A stretch of DNA of 64,000 nucleotides from Burkholderiales bacterium (lineage in GTDB: Bacteria; Pseudomonadota; Gammaproteobacteria; Burkholderiales; Burkholderiaceae_C): positions 1-64,000 of the forward strand of contig JACRAZ010000047.1 in the NCBI GenBank assembly GCA_016213205.1, read 5' to 3'. Below, in pieces: positions 18,890 to 29,200 of the stretch. The translations under genes and the position numbers were made by a program. Each line of letters begins with the position of its first letter. Position 1 is the stretch's first letter. Under the pieces are notes generated by a model that worked only from the letters and a program-made list of their open reading frames with translations, searched no databases and was not told where the DNA came from.

Positions 18890-20248
18890 ATGCATCAAGA
18901 CCATCACTCCCCTGCCCTCGCCCGCAGCCGCCGCGCTTTCCTGCAACAGGCCAGCGCGCTGCTCGGCGCCGCAGCCTTCGGCGCCGGCGCGCAGGCGCAA
19001 ACGGCCAGCGGCTACAAGGCGCTGGTGTGCATCTTCCTGGCCGGTGGCAACGACGGCCACAACACCGTGGTGCCGCTGTCCACCGCGGCCTACAACGCCT
19101 ACCGCAGCCTGCGCGGCGGGCTGGCGCTGCCCGATGCCAACACGCAATTGACGCAGGTGCTCACGCCCGCCGGCGTGCCCTACGGCCTGAACAGCGGGCT
19201 GAACGCGATTGCGCCGCTGTGGGGCCAGGGCAAGCTGGCGGTGGTGGCCAACGTGGGGATGCTGTCGCGGCCGATCACCCGCGCGCAGTACCTCGACGGT
19301 TCCGTGCGCGCGCCCAGCAACCTGTTCTCGCACAGCGACCAGATCCAGGCCATGCAGACCGGCAACGCCAACGGCTCCGGCGGCACCGGCTGGGGCGGCC
19401 GCACGGTGGATGCGGTGCAATCGATGAACGGCACATCGCGTTTCCCGTCGGCCATCTCGATGGCTGGCAATGCGCTGTTCTGCGCCGGCAGCGTGGTGCA
19501 GTCGGCCAGCCTGATTCCCGGCTTCGACTTGACGCCCGACGGCATGACCTCCTGGCCCGACAGCGCCACCGCCGCGCGCAAGGCCGCGCTGAACCAGATC
19601 CTGGCCCTGGACAGCGGCCTCACGCTGATCCAGGCCGCCAACAAGGTGCGGCAGGACGCCGTGTCGCTGAACGGGCTGCTCGCCGGCACCGGCGGCGGTA
19701 CGCTGGCCACGGCGTTCCCCGGCACCGATCTCGGCCGCCAGCTGCAGCAGGTGGCCAAGATCATCCAGCTGCGCGCCAGCACCGGCATCACGCGCCAGGT
19801 GTTCTTCTGCTCGATCGGCGGCTTCGACCTGCACTCGGCCCAGAGCTGGGCCCAGTGGGACCTGCTGCGCCAGGTGGGCGAGGCGATGAGCGCGTTCTAC
19901 AACGCCACCGTGGAGCTGGGTGTGGCCAGCGGCGTGACCACCTTCACCGAAAGCGATTTCGGCCGCACGCTGCAGCCCAGCGGCTCGGGCACCGACCATG
20001 GCTGGGGCAGCCACCACCTGGTGATGGGCGGCGCCGTGCGCGGCGGCGATGTGTACGGCAGCTTCCCGTTCCCCGCGCTCGGCGGGCCGGACGATTGCGG
20101 CAGCCGCGGCGCGCTGATCCCCAGCACCTCGCTCGACCAGTACGGCGCCACGCTGGCCAAATGGTTTGGCGTGGGCCCCGCCGCGTTGGCGCAGGTGTTC
20201 CCGAACCTCGGCTACTTCCCGACGCCGGACCTGGGCTTCATGGGCTGA
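18890..20248 (+). CDS. DUF1501 family secreted protein
   Basis: 452 residues. The N-terminus carries a Tat-like signal, RSRRAFLQQ, then a hydrophobic stretch ending AQA. The domain is recognisable by LVCIFLAGGNDGHNTVVPL near residue 45, GGFDLHSAQ near 305, and TTFTESDFGRTLQPS near 345. DUF1501 belongs to the alkaline-phosphatase/sulfatase-like superfamily, but I cannot see a complete set of its metal ligands. It is probably translated from the same message as the DUF1800 gene. Its 3' end overlaps the oppositely oriented hydrolase gene by 11 bases. Confidence 0.88.
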   Translation: MHQDHHSPALARSRRAFLQQASALLGAAAFGAGAQAQTASGYKALVCIFLAGGNDGHNTVVPLSTAAYNAYRSLRGGLALPDANTQLTQVLTPAGVPYGLNSGLNAIAPLWGQGKLAVVANVGMLSRPITRAQYLDGSVRAPSNLFSHSDQIQAMQTGNANGSGGTGWGGRTVDAVQSMNGTSRFPSAISMAGNALFCAGSVVQSASLIPGFDLTPDGMTSWPDSATAARKAALNQILALDSGLTLIQAANKVRQDAVSLNGLLAGTGGGTLATAFPGTDLGRQLQQVAKIIQLRASTGITRQVFFCSIGGFDLHSAQSWAQWDLLRQVGEAMSAFYNATVELGVASGVTTFTESDFGRTLQPSGSGTDHGWGSHHLVMGGAVRGGDVYGSFPFPALGGPDDCGSRGALIPSTSLDQYGATLAKWFGVGPAALAQVFPNLGYFPTPDLGFMG

Positions 20249-21323
20249 CGCCGCCCAGCCTGCGCTGGAAGAAGGCCACGGTCTGCGTCGCCAGTTGTTG
20301 CTGGAACGCCGCGCGGTCGAAGCCGGGCCGGTCCTGCGACATCGGGCCGGCGCGGTCCTTCCAGTCGGGCGCCACCGGCGACACGAAGGCCATGTGCGAG
20401 GTGCCGGGGGCCAGCCGCATCGGCGTCGAAGCCGGAAGCTGGCGCCGCAAGTCCTCGTAGTGGTAGCGGTTGGGCAACACCTCGTCGAATTCGGCGCCGA
20501 TCACCTCGATGCGCTCGGCCGCGGCCTGCAGCGTGCCCGGGGCGATGGGCAGCACCAGCGGCGCGGTGAGCAGTGCCGCGCGCAGTGTCACGCCCGGGGG
20601 CAAGGCCGGCGCATCGCTGACCGGGAAGGCCATCGGCGTGGCCGGGACGGACGGGCCCGCCCACACCCCGGCGCTGGGGTCGCGCAGCGCGCAGGCCGGG
20701 TCGTCCTGCACCTCGCGGCAGTGCGCGCCGATGCGCGCCGGGTCCGGCTGGCCGCCCATCAGCACGGCCACGCTGTAGCCACCGGCCGAATGGCCCAGGC
20801 CGCCGATGCGGGTGGCATCGATGCGCGGCTGCCACTGCGGGTCCTGCAGCAGCGCCTCGATCACCCGGCCGAGCTGGCGCGGGCGTTCGCTCAGGTAGGC
20901 GGCACCGGTGGCCAGCAGCGAACGGTCGCGGAAGTTGTCGCCCGGGTGCATCGGCGCGGCCACGATCATGCCGGCGCGTGCCAGCGCCTCGGCCTGCACA
21001 TGGTGGTTCAGGTTGCTGCCGCCGGTGCCGTGCGAGATGACCACCAGCGGAAACCGGCCCGGCAGCACCCGGGCGCCCAGCGCCACCTGCGCGATGAACG
21101 GGCCGAGCGCGCGGGGCGTTTCCGTGGCCTGGGTGGGGTACCAGACCAGGGTGTCGATGCTGCCGCTGCCGTAGGGCACGGCAAGGCGTTGCATGCCGGC
21201 GTGGTAGGGCACCGCCACGGCAGACACCAGCACCGGCGCGGCGTCATCGGCTCGGGCGGCCGAGAGCGTGCCGATCAGCAGGCCGAGGACGGCGGCGATT
21301 CGGGGAAGGTGGGACAGTCGCAT
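20238..21323 (-). CDS. Secreted alpha/beta hydrolase (dienelactone hydrolase / PAF acetylhydrolase-like)
   Basis: 361 residues with a signal peptide (hydrophobic 8-20, likely cleaved after ARA). The nucleophile elbow is GHSAGG with Ser179. An oxyanion-region motif, VVISHGTGG, lies near 95-102. A likely catalytic His is in the C-terminal GTSHMAF motif. The overall pattern fits periplasmic hydrolases annotated as dienelactone hydrolase or platelet-activating-factor acetylhydrolase-like; the natural substrate is unknown. It is downstream of sbcB on the same strand with 136 bases between, so coupling is uncertain. Confidence 0.83.
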   Translation of the reverse strand: MRLSHLPRIAAVLGLLIGTLSAARADDAAPVLVSAVAVPYHAGMQRLAVPYGSGSIDTLVWYPTQATETPRALGPFIAQVALGARVLPGRFPLVVISHGTGGSNLNHHVQAEALARAGMIVAAPMHPGDNFRDRSLLATGAAYLSERPRQLGRVIEALLQDPQWQPRIDATRIGGLGHSAGGYSVAVLMGGQPDPARIGAHCREVQDDPACALRDPSAGVWAGPSVPATPMAFPVSDAPALPPGVTLRAALLTAPLVLPIAPGTLQAAAERIEVIGAEFDEVLPNRYHYEDLRRQLPASTPMRLAPGTSHMAFVSPVAPDWKDRAGPMSQDRPGFDRAAFQQQLATQTVAFFQRRLGGVSP

Positions 21324-21459
21324 GACCGGTGGGCGCCAGGGCGCGCAGTGGGGATGCGCCGCATGGTGGCGGCCAGCGCACCGGCACGACAGCCCGCTGC
21401 GACAGGACGGCCCGGCCCGGCGTGAAGCGCCGGCGGGCCGTCGCGAGATGCGGGCGGGC

Positions 21460-22893
21460 TCAGCCGGCTTCCGGTGCGATCTGCTCGGCCCAGTCGTACA
21501 GCGATTCGAGCAGGTGCTGGCCGCGCTCGTCGGCGCTTTCGTTCAGCTCGTCGATGCGGTCGAAGAACTGCTGCAGGCTGAAGCCGCCGCCCGCGCCTTC
21601 GTGCAGGCGCTGCTGGCGGTGCTGCTGCCAGCGCTGCTGCTCCTGCGCATCCAGCGTGGCGGGGAAGTTGCGCGCGCGGTAGCGGAACAGCAGCTCCTCC
21701 AGCCGCTCGTCCTCGAAGGCCGGGTGCTTGGCGGCCAGTTGCTCGGGCTTCAAGGCGCGCAGGCGGTCCAGCGTGCGGCGGTCGTTGGCGCCGATGAAGC
21801 CGCCGTACAGGTCTTCGTCCACGTCCGGCGGCGTGGCGGGCACCGGGCGCTCGAACACGCGCGGCCACAGGCCGGCCCAGGCCATGGATTCGCGCTGCGC
21901 GGTCTCGGCGTGGCGCAAGGCCAGGCCCATGTCCAGGCCCCAGCGCTCGGCCATCGGCTCGCTCAGCGTCTTGAGGTTGCCGATGACCACCGGCGACTTG
22001 TTGACGTGGATGCTCTTGATCGGCAGCCGCGTCACGCCCTCGGGCAGCTCTTCGCTGCGGGTGAACAGGCGCTGGCGCACCTCGTCGGCCGAGAGGGCGG
22101 CCAGCTCGGCCGGGTCTTGCGCGAGGTCCCACACGATCAGTTCGTTCTTGTTGGTGGGGTGCGGCGCCAGTGGCCACACCACCGCGATGCAGCCCCGCTC
22201 GGCCGGGAACATGCCCGACACATGCAGGAAGGGCCGGCCGCTGCCGATCTGCTGCCACACCGCCTCCTTGCGGCGCAGGGCCAGGCAGAACTCGAACAGC
22301 TTGGGGTGCCGGGTGCGGATCAGCCGCGCCAGCGCGATGGTGGCCCGCACGTCGGACAGCGCGTCGTGCGCGGCCTCGTGCAGCAGGCCGTTGGCCCGGC
22401 TCAGGTGCTCCAGCTTGAAGGAGACGCGGCCATCCTCGTGGCGCGGCCACTCGATGCCCTCGGGCCGCAGCGCGTAGGCGCAGCGCACCGTGTCCATCAG
22501 GTCCCAGCGGCCGCAGCCGTTCTGCCATTCACGCGCGTAGGGGTCGATCAGGTTGCGCCAGAACAGGTGGCGGGTGACCTCGTCGTCGAAGCGGATCGTG
22601 TTGTAGCCCACGCCCACGGTGCCGGGCTGGGCCAGCAGCTGCTCGATGCGGGCGGCGAATTCGAACTCGGGCAGCCCGTGCTCGCGGCAGTGCTGCGGCA
22701 GGATACCGGTGAGCAGGCAGCTTTCGGGGTCGGGCAGGCTGTCCTGCGGCGGCTGGCAGTACAGCATCACCGGGTCGCCGATCTCGTTGAGCTCGGCATC
22801 GGTGCGCAGGCCGGCAAACTGGGCCGGCCGGTCGCGCCGCGGCACACGGCCGAAGGTTTCGTAGTCGTGCCAGAAGAAGCTGAACTCTTTCAT
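21460..22893 (-). CDS. sbcB: Exodeoxyribonuclease I
   Basis: 477 residues from the ATG at 22893 (MKEFSFFWHDYETFG); an ATG at 22911 in frame adds six residues. The DEDDh exonuclease motif I is HDYETFG (Asp10, Glu12), and the later HDALSDVRATIALA block carries the His-Asp pair. The rest matches the SH3-like and helical C-terminal domains of exonuclease I. It degrades single-stranded DNA 3' to 5' and works in recombination and mismatch repair in the cytoplasm. Length is the usual one. A hairpin separates it from the phasin-like gene upstream, so it probably has its own promoter. Confidence 0.93.
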   Translation of the reverse strand: MKEFSFFWHDYETFGRVPRRDRPAQFAGLRTDAELNEIGDPVMLYCQPPQDSLPDPESCLLTGILPQHCREHGLPEFEFAARIEQLLAQPGTVGVGYNTIRFDDEVTRHLFWRNLIDPYAREWQNGCGRWDLMDTVRCAYALRPEGIEWPRHEDGRVSFKLEHLSRANGLLHEAAHDALSDVRATIALARLIRTRHPKLFEFCLALRRKEAVWQQIGSGRPFLHVSGMFPAERGCIAVVWPLAPHPTNKNELIVWDLAQDPAELAALSADEVRQRLFTRSEELPEGVTRLPIKSIHVNKSPVVIGNLKTLSEPMAERWGLDMGLALRHAETAQRESMAWAGLWPRVFERPVPATPPDVDEDLYGGFIGANDRRTLDRLRALKPEQLAAKHPAFEDERLEELLFRYRARNFPATLDAQEQQRWQQHRQQRLHEGAGGGFSLQQFFDRIDELNESADERGQHLLESLYDWAEQIAPEAG

Positions 22894-22930
22894 GGCGGCA
22901 CGATACGTCATGTCGGCGCCTGGCCGGCAT

Positions 22931-22964
22931 CCCCCCGAAGGGCGCCACCGTTCGGGGGGGGGGG
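22931..22964. terminator. Hairpin with G11 run after the phasin-like gene
   Basis: CCCCCCGAA (22931-22939) pairs with TTCGGGGGG (22951-22959) around an 11-base loop. The right arm continues into a total run of 11 G (22954-22964). It sits between the phasin-like stop and the sbcB start, where a terminator for the first would be expected. No T-tract is present on either strand. Confidence 0.45.
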
Positions 22965-22976
22965 CCGCCGCGGGCC

Positions 22977-23663
22977 TTACTTCTTGCGCGTGGTCTTGGC
23001 CGGTGCGGCCTCGGCCGCCCCGCCCTGGCGCAAGGCGTCGGACAGGCCGATCAGCACACCGCTGACGAGCGCGCTGTAGCTGTCCACCAGTGCCTGCGCG
23101 GCCTTCAGGCCGGCGTTGCGGCTGTCGCGCACGGCCGTCTGCATCTGCGAGAGCAGCTGCTCGGCGGTGCCGCTGGCCTGGGCGCCGCTGAGCGTGCCCT
23201 TGAGCTGCAGCTTCTCGAGCACCTGGCCCCAGGGGCCGGCCATCGGGTCGCCCACGGCCTCGGCGCCCTTCTTCACCACGCCCAGCAGCATGTCCTCGAA
23301 CTTGTCGAGGTCGGCCACGGCCTTCTTGAGTTGGGTTTCACGCAGGTCCACGCCCTTGTCGATGAACTGCTGCAGCGCCACGCGGTTGGCCTCCACGGCC
23401 TTGAGCAGGGCCTCGTCCATGCCGGCCACGGCGCGGTCGAGCAGCGCATCGGCATCGGCGGTGGTGTTCAGCGCGGCACCGGCGCTGGCGGCCTGCGTCA
23501 CGGAGCCGAGCACCTTGCGGATGTTCTTCAGGCTCAGCTCGCGGCCCTGCAGCGCGCCGAGCGTGGCCTTGTAGACCGCCTCGCGCAGCTGCTCGCTCTG
23601 CTTGGCGCTGGCGCTGGCGAACTGGTCGATCAGGGCTTGCTGGTCGATGCCGGACTTGATCAT
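22977..23663 (-). CDS. Phasin-like helical protein
   Basis: 228 residues from the ATG at 23663; the frame is open upstream but that part has no helical pattern. There is no signal peptide. The protein is almost wholly amphipathic helix, rich in Ala, Gln, Glu and Lys, with a basic tail ending KTTRKK. Composition, length and pattern resemble PHB granule-associated phasins and related DUF6781-type proteins. In this bacterial group such proteins coat polyhydroxyalkanoate granules, which fits but is not proven: no PHB genes are nearby. The Lys-rich tail recalls DNA-binding phasin-like proteins such as PhaM. Confidence 0.55.
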   Translation of the reverse strand: MIKSGIDQQALIDQFASASAKQSEQLREAVYKATLGALQGRELSLKNIRKVLGSVTQAASAGAALNTTADADALLDRAVAGMDEALLKAVEANRVALQQFIDKGVDLRETQLKKAVADLDKFEDMLLGVVKKGAEAVGDPMAGPWGQVLEKLQLKGTLSGAQASGTAEQLLSQMQTAVRDSRNAGLKAAQALVDSYSALVSGVLIGLSDALRQGGAAEAAPAKTTRKK

Positions 23664-23721
23664 CAGGGTCTCCTGGGGGTCGGGTGAAGGGATGGGGGCG
23701 AGTGTGCCCGCGGCGCGGCGT

Positions 23722-26016
23722 TCAGTACAGCCCGCGCACTTCATCCACATCAAGCTGAAGCTTCACGAACAGCTCATTGCCGCGCGCCGGCGCATGGTGG
23801 CCCTGGCGGGTGCGGCTGGCCCCCACGTACAGCACCGTGCCGGCCGAGCGGCGCCATGCGTAGGTGAAGGAGCCCTGGGTGCCGGCCTCCTGCTGGCCGG
23901 GGATGCCGGCCTCGGCCAGGCGCAGCAGCGTGCTGCGCTGGACGATGGCGCGCAGCGTCTGCTGCGGCGTGAGGTGCCACACCGCCAGCACCTGGGTTGC
24001 GGTTTCCCTCAGGCTGCGCTGCCCGGCATGGTCGATCCAGCTGGCCCACCAGCTGGGCTCGAGCTCCAGCCGCACCAGCGGGCGGGTGGCCAGGCTGAGG
24101 CTGAAATCACCCCCCTTGCGCACCTGGCCAGCATGCACGTCGGCAATGCGGCCCAGCCGGCCGGCAAGCACCAGCAATGGCAGCCAGCGCGCCGGTGTCA
24201 CCGTGAGTTCGGTTTTCCAGTAGCGCTCCTGCAGCAGCCGCGCATCGGCCGCGGTGCGCAGCTGCGACTGGCCGTGCCACTCCAACCACCACTCGAGGTT
24301 GCGCGTGCCGGCGAGCCAGAAGCCGGGGTAGACATCGCGGCTCACCCGCTGGCCGGTGGCCTTGTCCAGCGCATGCTCGGCATGCAGGTTGAGCCAGAAC
24401 TCGTTGAGCGGGCCCAGCGGCTGCCAGCCACGCCCCAGCACCAGCGTGGTGGCACGCACGCCGTTCTGGGTGACGAAACCGCTGTCGTGCCGGAACTGGC
24501 GCGAGCTGTCGTCCACGGTGAGCGACACCTCGTTCAGCGGTCCCAGGCGGGTGGCCTTCAGCAACACGCGGTCACCGCCCTGCGCGGGGCCGCTGGCCAG
24601 GCCGCCGTGGCCATCGGGCAGCGCGCTGGTCTGCGCATGCAGCCACTGCCCGCGCAGGCGCCAGGCCTCGTCGAGCTGCCAGCTCAGGTCAGGCCCCAGC
24701 ACCGTGTTGTGGCCACGCTCGCCGGCATAGCGGCGCTGCACCGCCAGCACGCCCCACTGCAGCGGGCCATGGTCGTGCAGCACGCGCGCCACCAGCGCAT
24801 CGGAGGCCGGCTGCTCGGCCTGCGCCGTGCCATAGGGCCCGGGCAGCAGCACCTGGCCGCCGCCGCGGTCGGCGATCACGAAGGCGCTGCCGGCCACGGC
24901 GGCGCCCCGCCAGGTGCTGCGCAGGCCCCAGCGCGGCTCGGTGAAGCTGCGCGTGTACACCGCCTCGGTGGGGCTGCGCAGCAGATCGCTGGATTCGAAG
25001 AAGAACGGCCGCTTCTCGGCCAGCGCGAGCGCGAAGCGCTTGTTGGCCGACAGCTGCGGCACATCCAGCGCCACCTGGGAGAAATCGGGGTTCAGGGTCG
25101 CGTCCACCACCCACTCCGGGCGCGGCCGCCATTTCAGGTCGAGCGAGGCCTCGGCGCCCTGTTCACGCTGCGCCGGCCCGCCGGCGGGCTGCAGGCGCTG
25201 GCGGCGCAGCGTGAGGCTGGGCCGCAGCGTCAGGAACTGGTGCCGCGCGGGCAGCACCACGCCGTGCAGCCGCTGCATCGTGGCGATGTAGCTCGGCACC
25301 TCCGAGGGGATGAGCGCCGAGGTTTCCATCGCGAACTGCTCACGCGGGATGCGGCGGCCCACCAGCATGCGCCAGGCCGGCGTGCCCTCGCCGGTGAAGC
25401 GCAGCGAGGCGAACGGGATGCGCATCACCACGTCGTAGCCGCGCGCATGGCGGTGCACGGCGGCGTCGAAGTCGAAATCGGGCGCGAAGTCCTCGTTGTC
25501 GTCGTTCGCGGTGTGCATGCCATCGGCCGTGCTGCCCGCCGCGCTGACGCGGAAGAACTGCGCCGACTGGCGGTTGCCGATCGCGTCGACATACACCACC
25601 ACGAAGTCCTGCGTGCGGTTGACCATGTCGTGCCGCACCAGCGGCGCGCGGATCTCCTGCGGGCGCTCGTCCAGCGCCTGGATGCCCACGTACAGCGCGT
25701 GGTCGTCGAACAGCACCTGCACCCGTGTCTCGCGGCTGGCCGGGGCGCCGGTCTCGGGCGCCTTCTGCACGAAGCGGCTGAACACCGGCGCACGCTGCCA
25801 GGCCGGGTGGTCCAGCCGGCCGGTGAGCCGCAGCTGTTCGCCCGGCAGCAGGCGGGTGGCGGTGAAGGCCGGCTCCGCCGCATCCACCGCGGGCAGGCCT
25901 GTCGCGGCGGCCGCGCGCGTGCCCGCCGCCTCCTGGCCCCAGGCCGGACACATCAGGCCCAGGCCGGCAACGCAGGTGGCGGCCAGCCGGGGCAACAAGG
26001 CAGGGAGACTCGGCAT
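23722..26016 (-). CDS. DUF5916 family outer-membrane-type protein with carbohydrate-binding-like domain
   Basis: 764 residues from the ATG at 26016. The frame stays open much further upstream, but only as a shadow of the opposite-strand patatin gene. A signal peptide ends AWG before QEAAG. An N-terminal CBM9/DOMON-like beta domain (about 45-215, VQVLFDDHALYVGIQALDER region) is followed by a DUF5916 domain to the C-terminus (LNPDFSQVALDVPQLS and EKRPFFFESSDL). The C-terminal half alternates polar and hydrophobic residues and ends in an aromatic (Tyr), as in outer-membrane barrels. Function is unknown; similar proteins are predicted hydrolases or glycan/haem-binding proteins. It is divergent from the patatin-like gene. 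Confidence 0.85.
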   Translation of the reverse strand: MPSLPALLPRLAATCVAGLGLMCPAWGQEAAGTRAAAATGLPAVDAAEPAFTATRLLPGEQLRLTGRLDHPAWQRAPVFSRFVQKAPETGAPASRETRVQVLFDDHALYVGIQALDERPQEIRAPLVRHDMVNRTQDFVVVYVDAIGNRQSAQFFRVSAAGSTADGMHTANDDNEDFAPDFDFDAAVHRHARGYDVVMRIPFASLRFTGEGTPAWRMLVGRRIPREQFAMETSALIPSEVPSYIATMQRLHGVVLPARHQFLTLRPSLTLRRQRLQPAGGPAQREQGAEASLDLKWRPRPEWVVDATLNPDFSQVALDVPQLSANKRFALALAEKRPFFFESSDLLRSPTEAVYTRSFTEPRWGLRSTWRGAAVAGSAFVIADRGGGQVLLPGPYGTAQAEQPASDALVARVLHDHGPLQWGVLAVQRRYAGERGHNTVLGPDLSWQLDEAWRLRGQWLHAQTSALPDGHGGLASGPAQGGDRVLLKATRLGPLNEVSLTVDDSSRQFRHDSGFVTQNGVRATTLVLGRGWQPLGPLNEFWLNLHAEHALDKATGQRVSRDVYPGFWLAGTRNLEWWLEWHGQSQLRTAADARLLQERYWKTELTVTPARWLPLLVLAGRLGRIADVHAGQVRKGGDFSLSLATRPLVRLELEPSWWASWIDHAGQRSLRETATQVLAVWHLTPQQTLRAIVQRSTLLRLAEAGIPGQQEAGTQGSFTYAWRRSAGTVLYVGASRTRQGHHAPARGNELFVKLQLDVDEVRGLY

Positions 26017-26229
26017 CGGGATGCGGGGCGATGGGTCGGCGGCACCCCCTGCGCCGCGCGGCGCTGTGTGGGGGAGAGCCGCAGCGCCGCGCATTGTGCC
26101 GAACGCCGCCGCGCAGGCAAGCCGGGCCACGCTCGTTCGGCTTGATGACGGCCGATCGGCGCGGCACATTGCCAAGCGCGGCGCGGCGTGACACTGTTCG
26201 GCCTTGCGTGCCTGCCAAAAGGAGCGTGC

Positions 26230-29200
26230 GTGAACCCTGACAGCTCCGCCCCCGCCCCGGCCTCCCCCGCAGCGGCGCCACCCGAGGTGCCGGCACCCAG
26301 CCAGATCAGCGCGCTGTGCGCTGAACGCCGCGCCGCGCTGCCGCCCGAGGCGCGCGACGCCCTGCCGCCCGCCCCCTGGGGGCTGGCCCTCTCGGGCGGG
26401 GGCATCCGCAGTGCCACGTTCTGCTTCGGGCTGATCAAGGCGCTGGCACGGCAGCGGCTGCTGCACCGCTTCGACCTGATGTCCACCGTGTCCGGCGGCG
26501 GCTACATCGGTGCCACGGTCGGCAAGCTGTACCAGAACGCCCAGGCCGCCGGGCAGGGGCCGCTGGCGGTGGAGGCCGCGCTGGCCGATGCCGAATCGCG
26601 CTGGTTCGCGCACTGGCTTCGGGCCAACGGCCGCTACCTGATTCCGCGCGGCACGCAGGACCTGGTGTTCGCGCTGGCCAACTTCAGCCGCAACCTGGTG
26701 GGCATCCACCTCGAGCTGGCCTTCGTGTGCCTGCTGCTGGGCAGCGTGCTGGTGGGCCTGGACCTGCTGGTCTGGGGCTGGGCCGATGGGCTGTACCGCA
26801 GCGCCGGTGCCGGTGCCGGTGCCGGTGCTCAGGGCCCGGCGGGCACGGCGCTGCTGGCGCTGCTCTCGCCCTGGCCCACGCCCTGGCTGCTGCTGCCACT
26901 GCCGCTGTGGGCGGGCGCCGTGGCCGCCTGCGCCTACTGGGTGATGCCGGCACGGGCCGGCCAATCGCTGGGCTGGCCACGCTGGCTGGGCGCCGCGCTG
27001 GGCCTGGCCGGCACGCTGGTGGTGGCGCGCCTGTGGAGCCCGGGCGCGCCCGGCCCGGCCGGCTCGCTGGCCCTGCCCCCGCTGCTGCTGCCGCTGGTGG
27101 CGGGCCTGCTCGCGGCCTGGGTGGCCGGCACCGCACTGGCCTGGTGGCTGGTGCCGCAGCACCCGAACGACCCCGACCGCGCCCGCAACCGCCTGACCAC
27201 GCTGCTGGCCCACATGCTGCGCGTGGGCCTGGTGCTCGCCGGCCTGGGCCTGGTGGACCTGCTGGCCTGGCGCCTGGCCGCGCCGCGCCACGACCGGCAG
27301 TGGCTGGCCGGTGGCGCGCTGGTGCTGCTGGCCGCGGCGCTGCGCGCGGTGCTGCCGAAGATCTCGGACCTGCCACGCAGCCTGACGCCCACGCTGCGCC
27401 GCGGCCTGATCAGCATGGTCAACCTGGCCGGGCTGGCGCTGGTGGCGCTGCTGCTGGTGTTCTGGGTGAGCCTGCTGCACCGCGCGGCCACGCTGTCGCT
27501 GTTTCCGGCCGACAAGCAGCTCACGGTGCAGTTCGCGCTGGCCTGGCGCTGGCTGCTGCTGCTGGCGGGCCCGGTGGCGCTGGTGGTGGCGCTGTCCTGG
27601 CGCAACCAGGATTTCCTCAACCGCTCGTCGCTGTATGCCTTCTACCGCGCCCGGCTGGTGCGCAGCTACCTGGGTGCGGCCAACCCGGCACGCTTCGGGC
27701 CCGGCACGCACAGCGCCACCGATCCGATGCCCGGCCCCACCGGCAACGGCGGTGCCCGCGTGCGCGTGGAAGAGGTGGCGGCCGACGACGACGTGCCGAT
27801 GGCGCGTTATCAGCCCCATGCCGGCGGCGGCCCGGTGCACCTGATCAACGTGTGCCTGAACCAGACCCGCGACCCGCGCGGCAGCCTGTTCAACCAGGAC
27901 CGCAAGGGCCTGCCGCTGACCATCGGCCCGCGGGGCCAGGTGAGCGTGGGCGACGATGCCTGGCGCGCCGTGCGGCCCGATGGCGCCCTGAGCCTGGGCG
28001 CCTGGACCGCGATCTCCGGCGCCGCGGTGGCGCCCGGCCTGGGCTCCAGCACCCGCCCGGGCGTGGCCGCGCTGCTCACGATGTCGGGCGTGCGGCTGGG
28101 CTACTGGTGGGACAGCGCCGCGCTGCAGCGCCCCGGCACCGCGCCCGCGCTGCCGCAGGTGGGCAAGTACGGCCAGTTGCTGAGCGAGCTGCGCGGCCGC
28201 TTCGATGGCGACGCGCGGCGGCACTGGTACCTCAGCGACGGCGGCCACTTCGAGAACACCGGCGCCTACCCGCTGCTGCGGGCCGAGTGCGCGCTGGTGC
28301 TGGTGGCCGATTGCGGCGCCGACCCGCGTTATGCCTTTGGCGACCTGGAGAACCTGGTGCGCAAGGCGCGCATCGACCTGCAGGCCGAGATCACCTTCCT
28401 GAAGCCCCGGCCGGGGCCGGCCCAGGCCTGCGGTTTCGGCTCGCTCAACGACCTGGCCTCGGCCGACAGCCAGGCTTGCCTGGCGCTGGCGCGGGTGCAC
28501 TACGGCCGCAGCGGGCGCCAGGGCCACCTGGTGATCGTGAAGCCCAACATGTGCGCCGGCACGCCGGTGGACCTGGTGAACTTCAAGGCCGACAACCCGC
28601 TGTTCCCCCAGGAACCCACCACCGACCAGTTCTTCAGCGAGGCGCAGTGGGAAAGCTACTTCAAGCTCGGCCAGGCGCTGGGCGAGCGGCTGGACTTGGG
28701 CATGCTGGGCGACCTGCCGGCCTTCGACAGCACCCACTTCATGCCGGACGACGGCGCGATCACGATCACCGTGGATGGCGAGCCGCAGATCGCCACCCCA
28801 CCCAAGCGCCTGCCCTCGCGCATTGCCGCCACCGGCGCCGTCACCGCCTCGATCAGCATGGGGGCGGTGGCCACGCTGGCCACCACCGCCTGGCAGGCGG
28901 TGGAATCGGAGCGCCAGGCCCGCAACCAGGCGGCCACCATCGACCCGGCCAGCTTCAAGGAGCTGGCCGACATCTTCGGCCGGCCCGAGGCGAACCTGCC
29001 GCCCCCCCTGGCCACGCCGCCGGCCGGCGCCGGCCCCGCCCACGCGCCGCCGGGCCGCGTGGGCGAGATGGCCACCGCGCTGCTGCGCATCGGGGAAGTG
29101 GCCTGCAATGAACACAACAGCCATGCGTTCCGCCAGTCGAACCTGATGCAGCTGATGGTGGCCAGCACCAAGAAGGCCTGCGCCGAGGCGCCCGCGCACC

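Noticed and set aside
16891..18891. Minus-strand frame of 666 codons opposite the DUF1800 gene
   Set aside because: His/Arg/Gly-rich shadow without homologous motifs.
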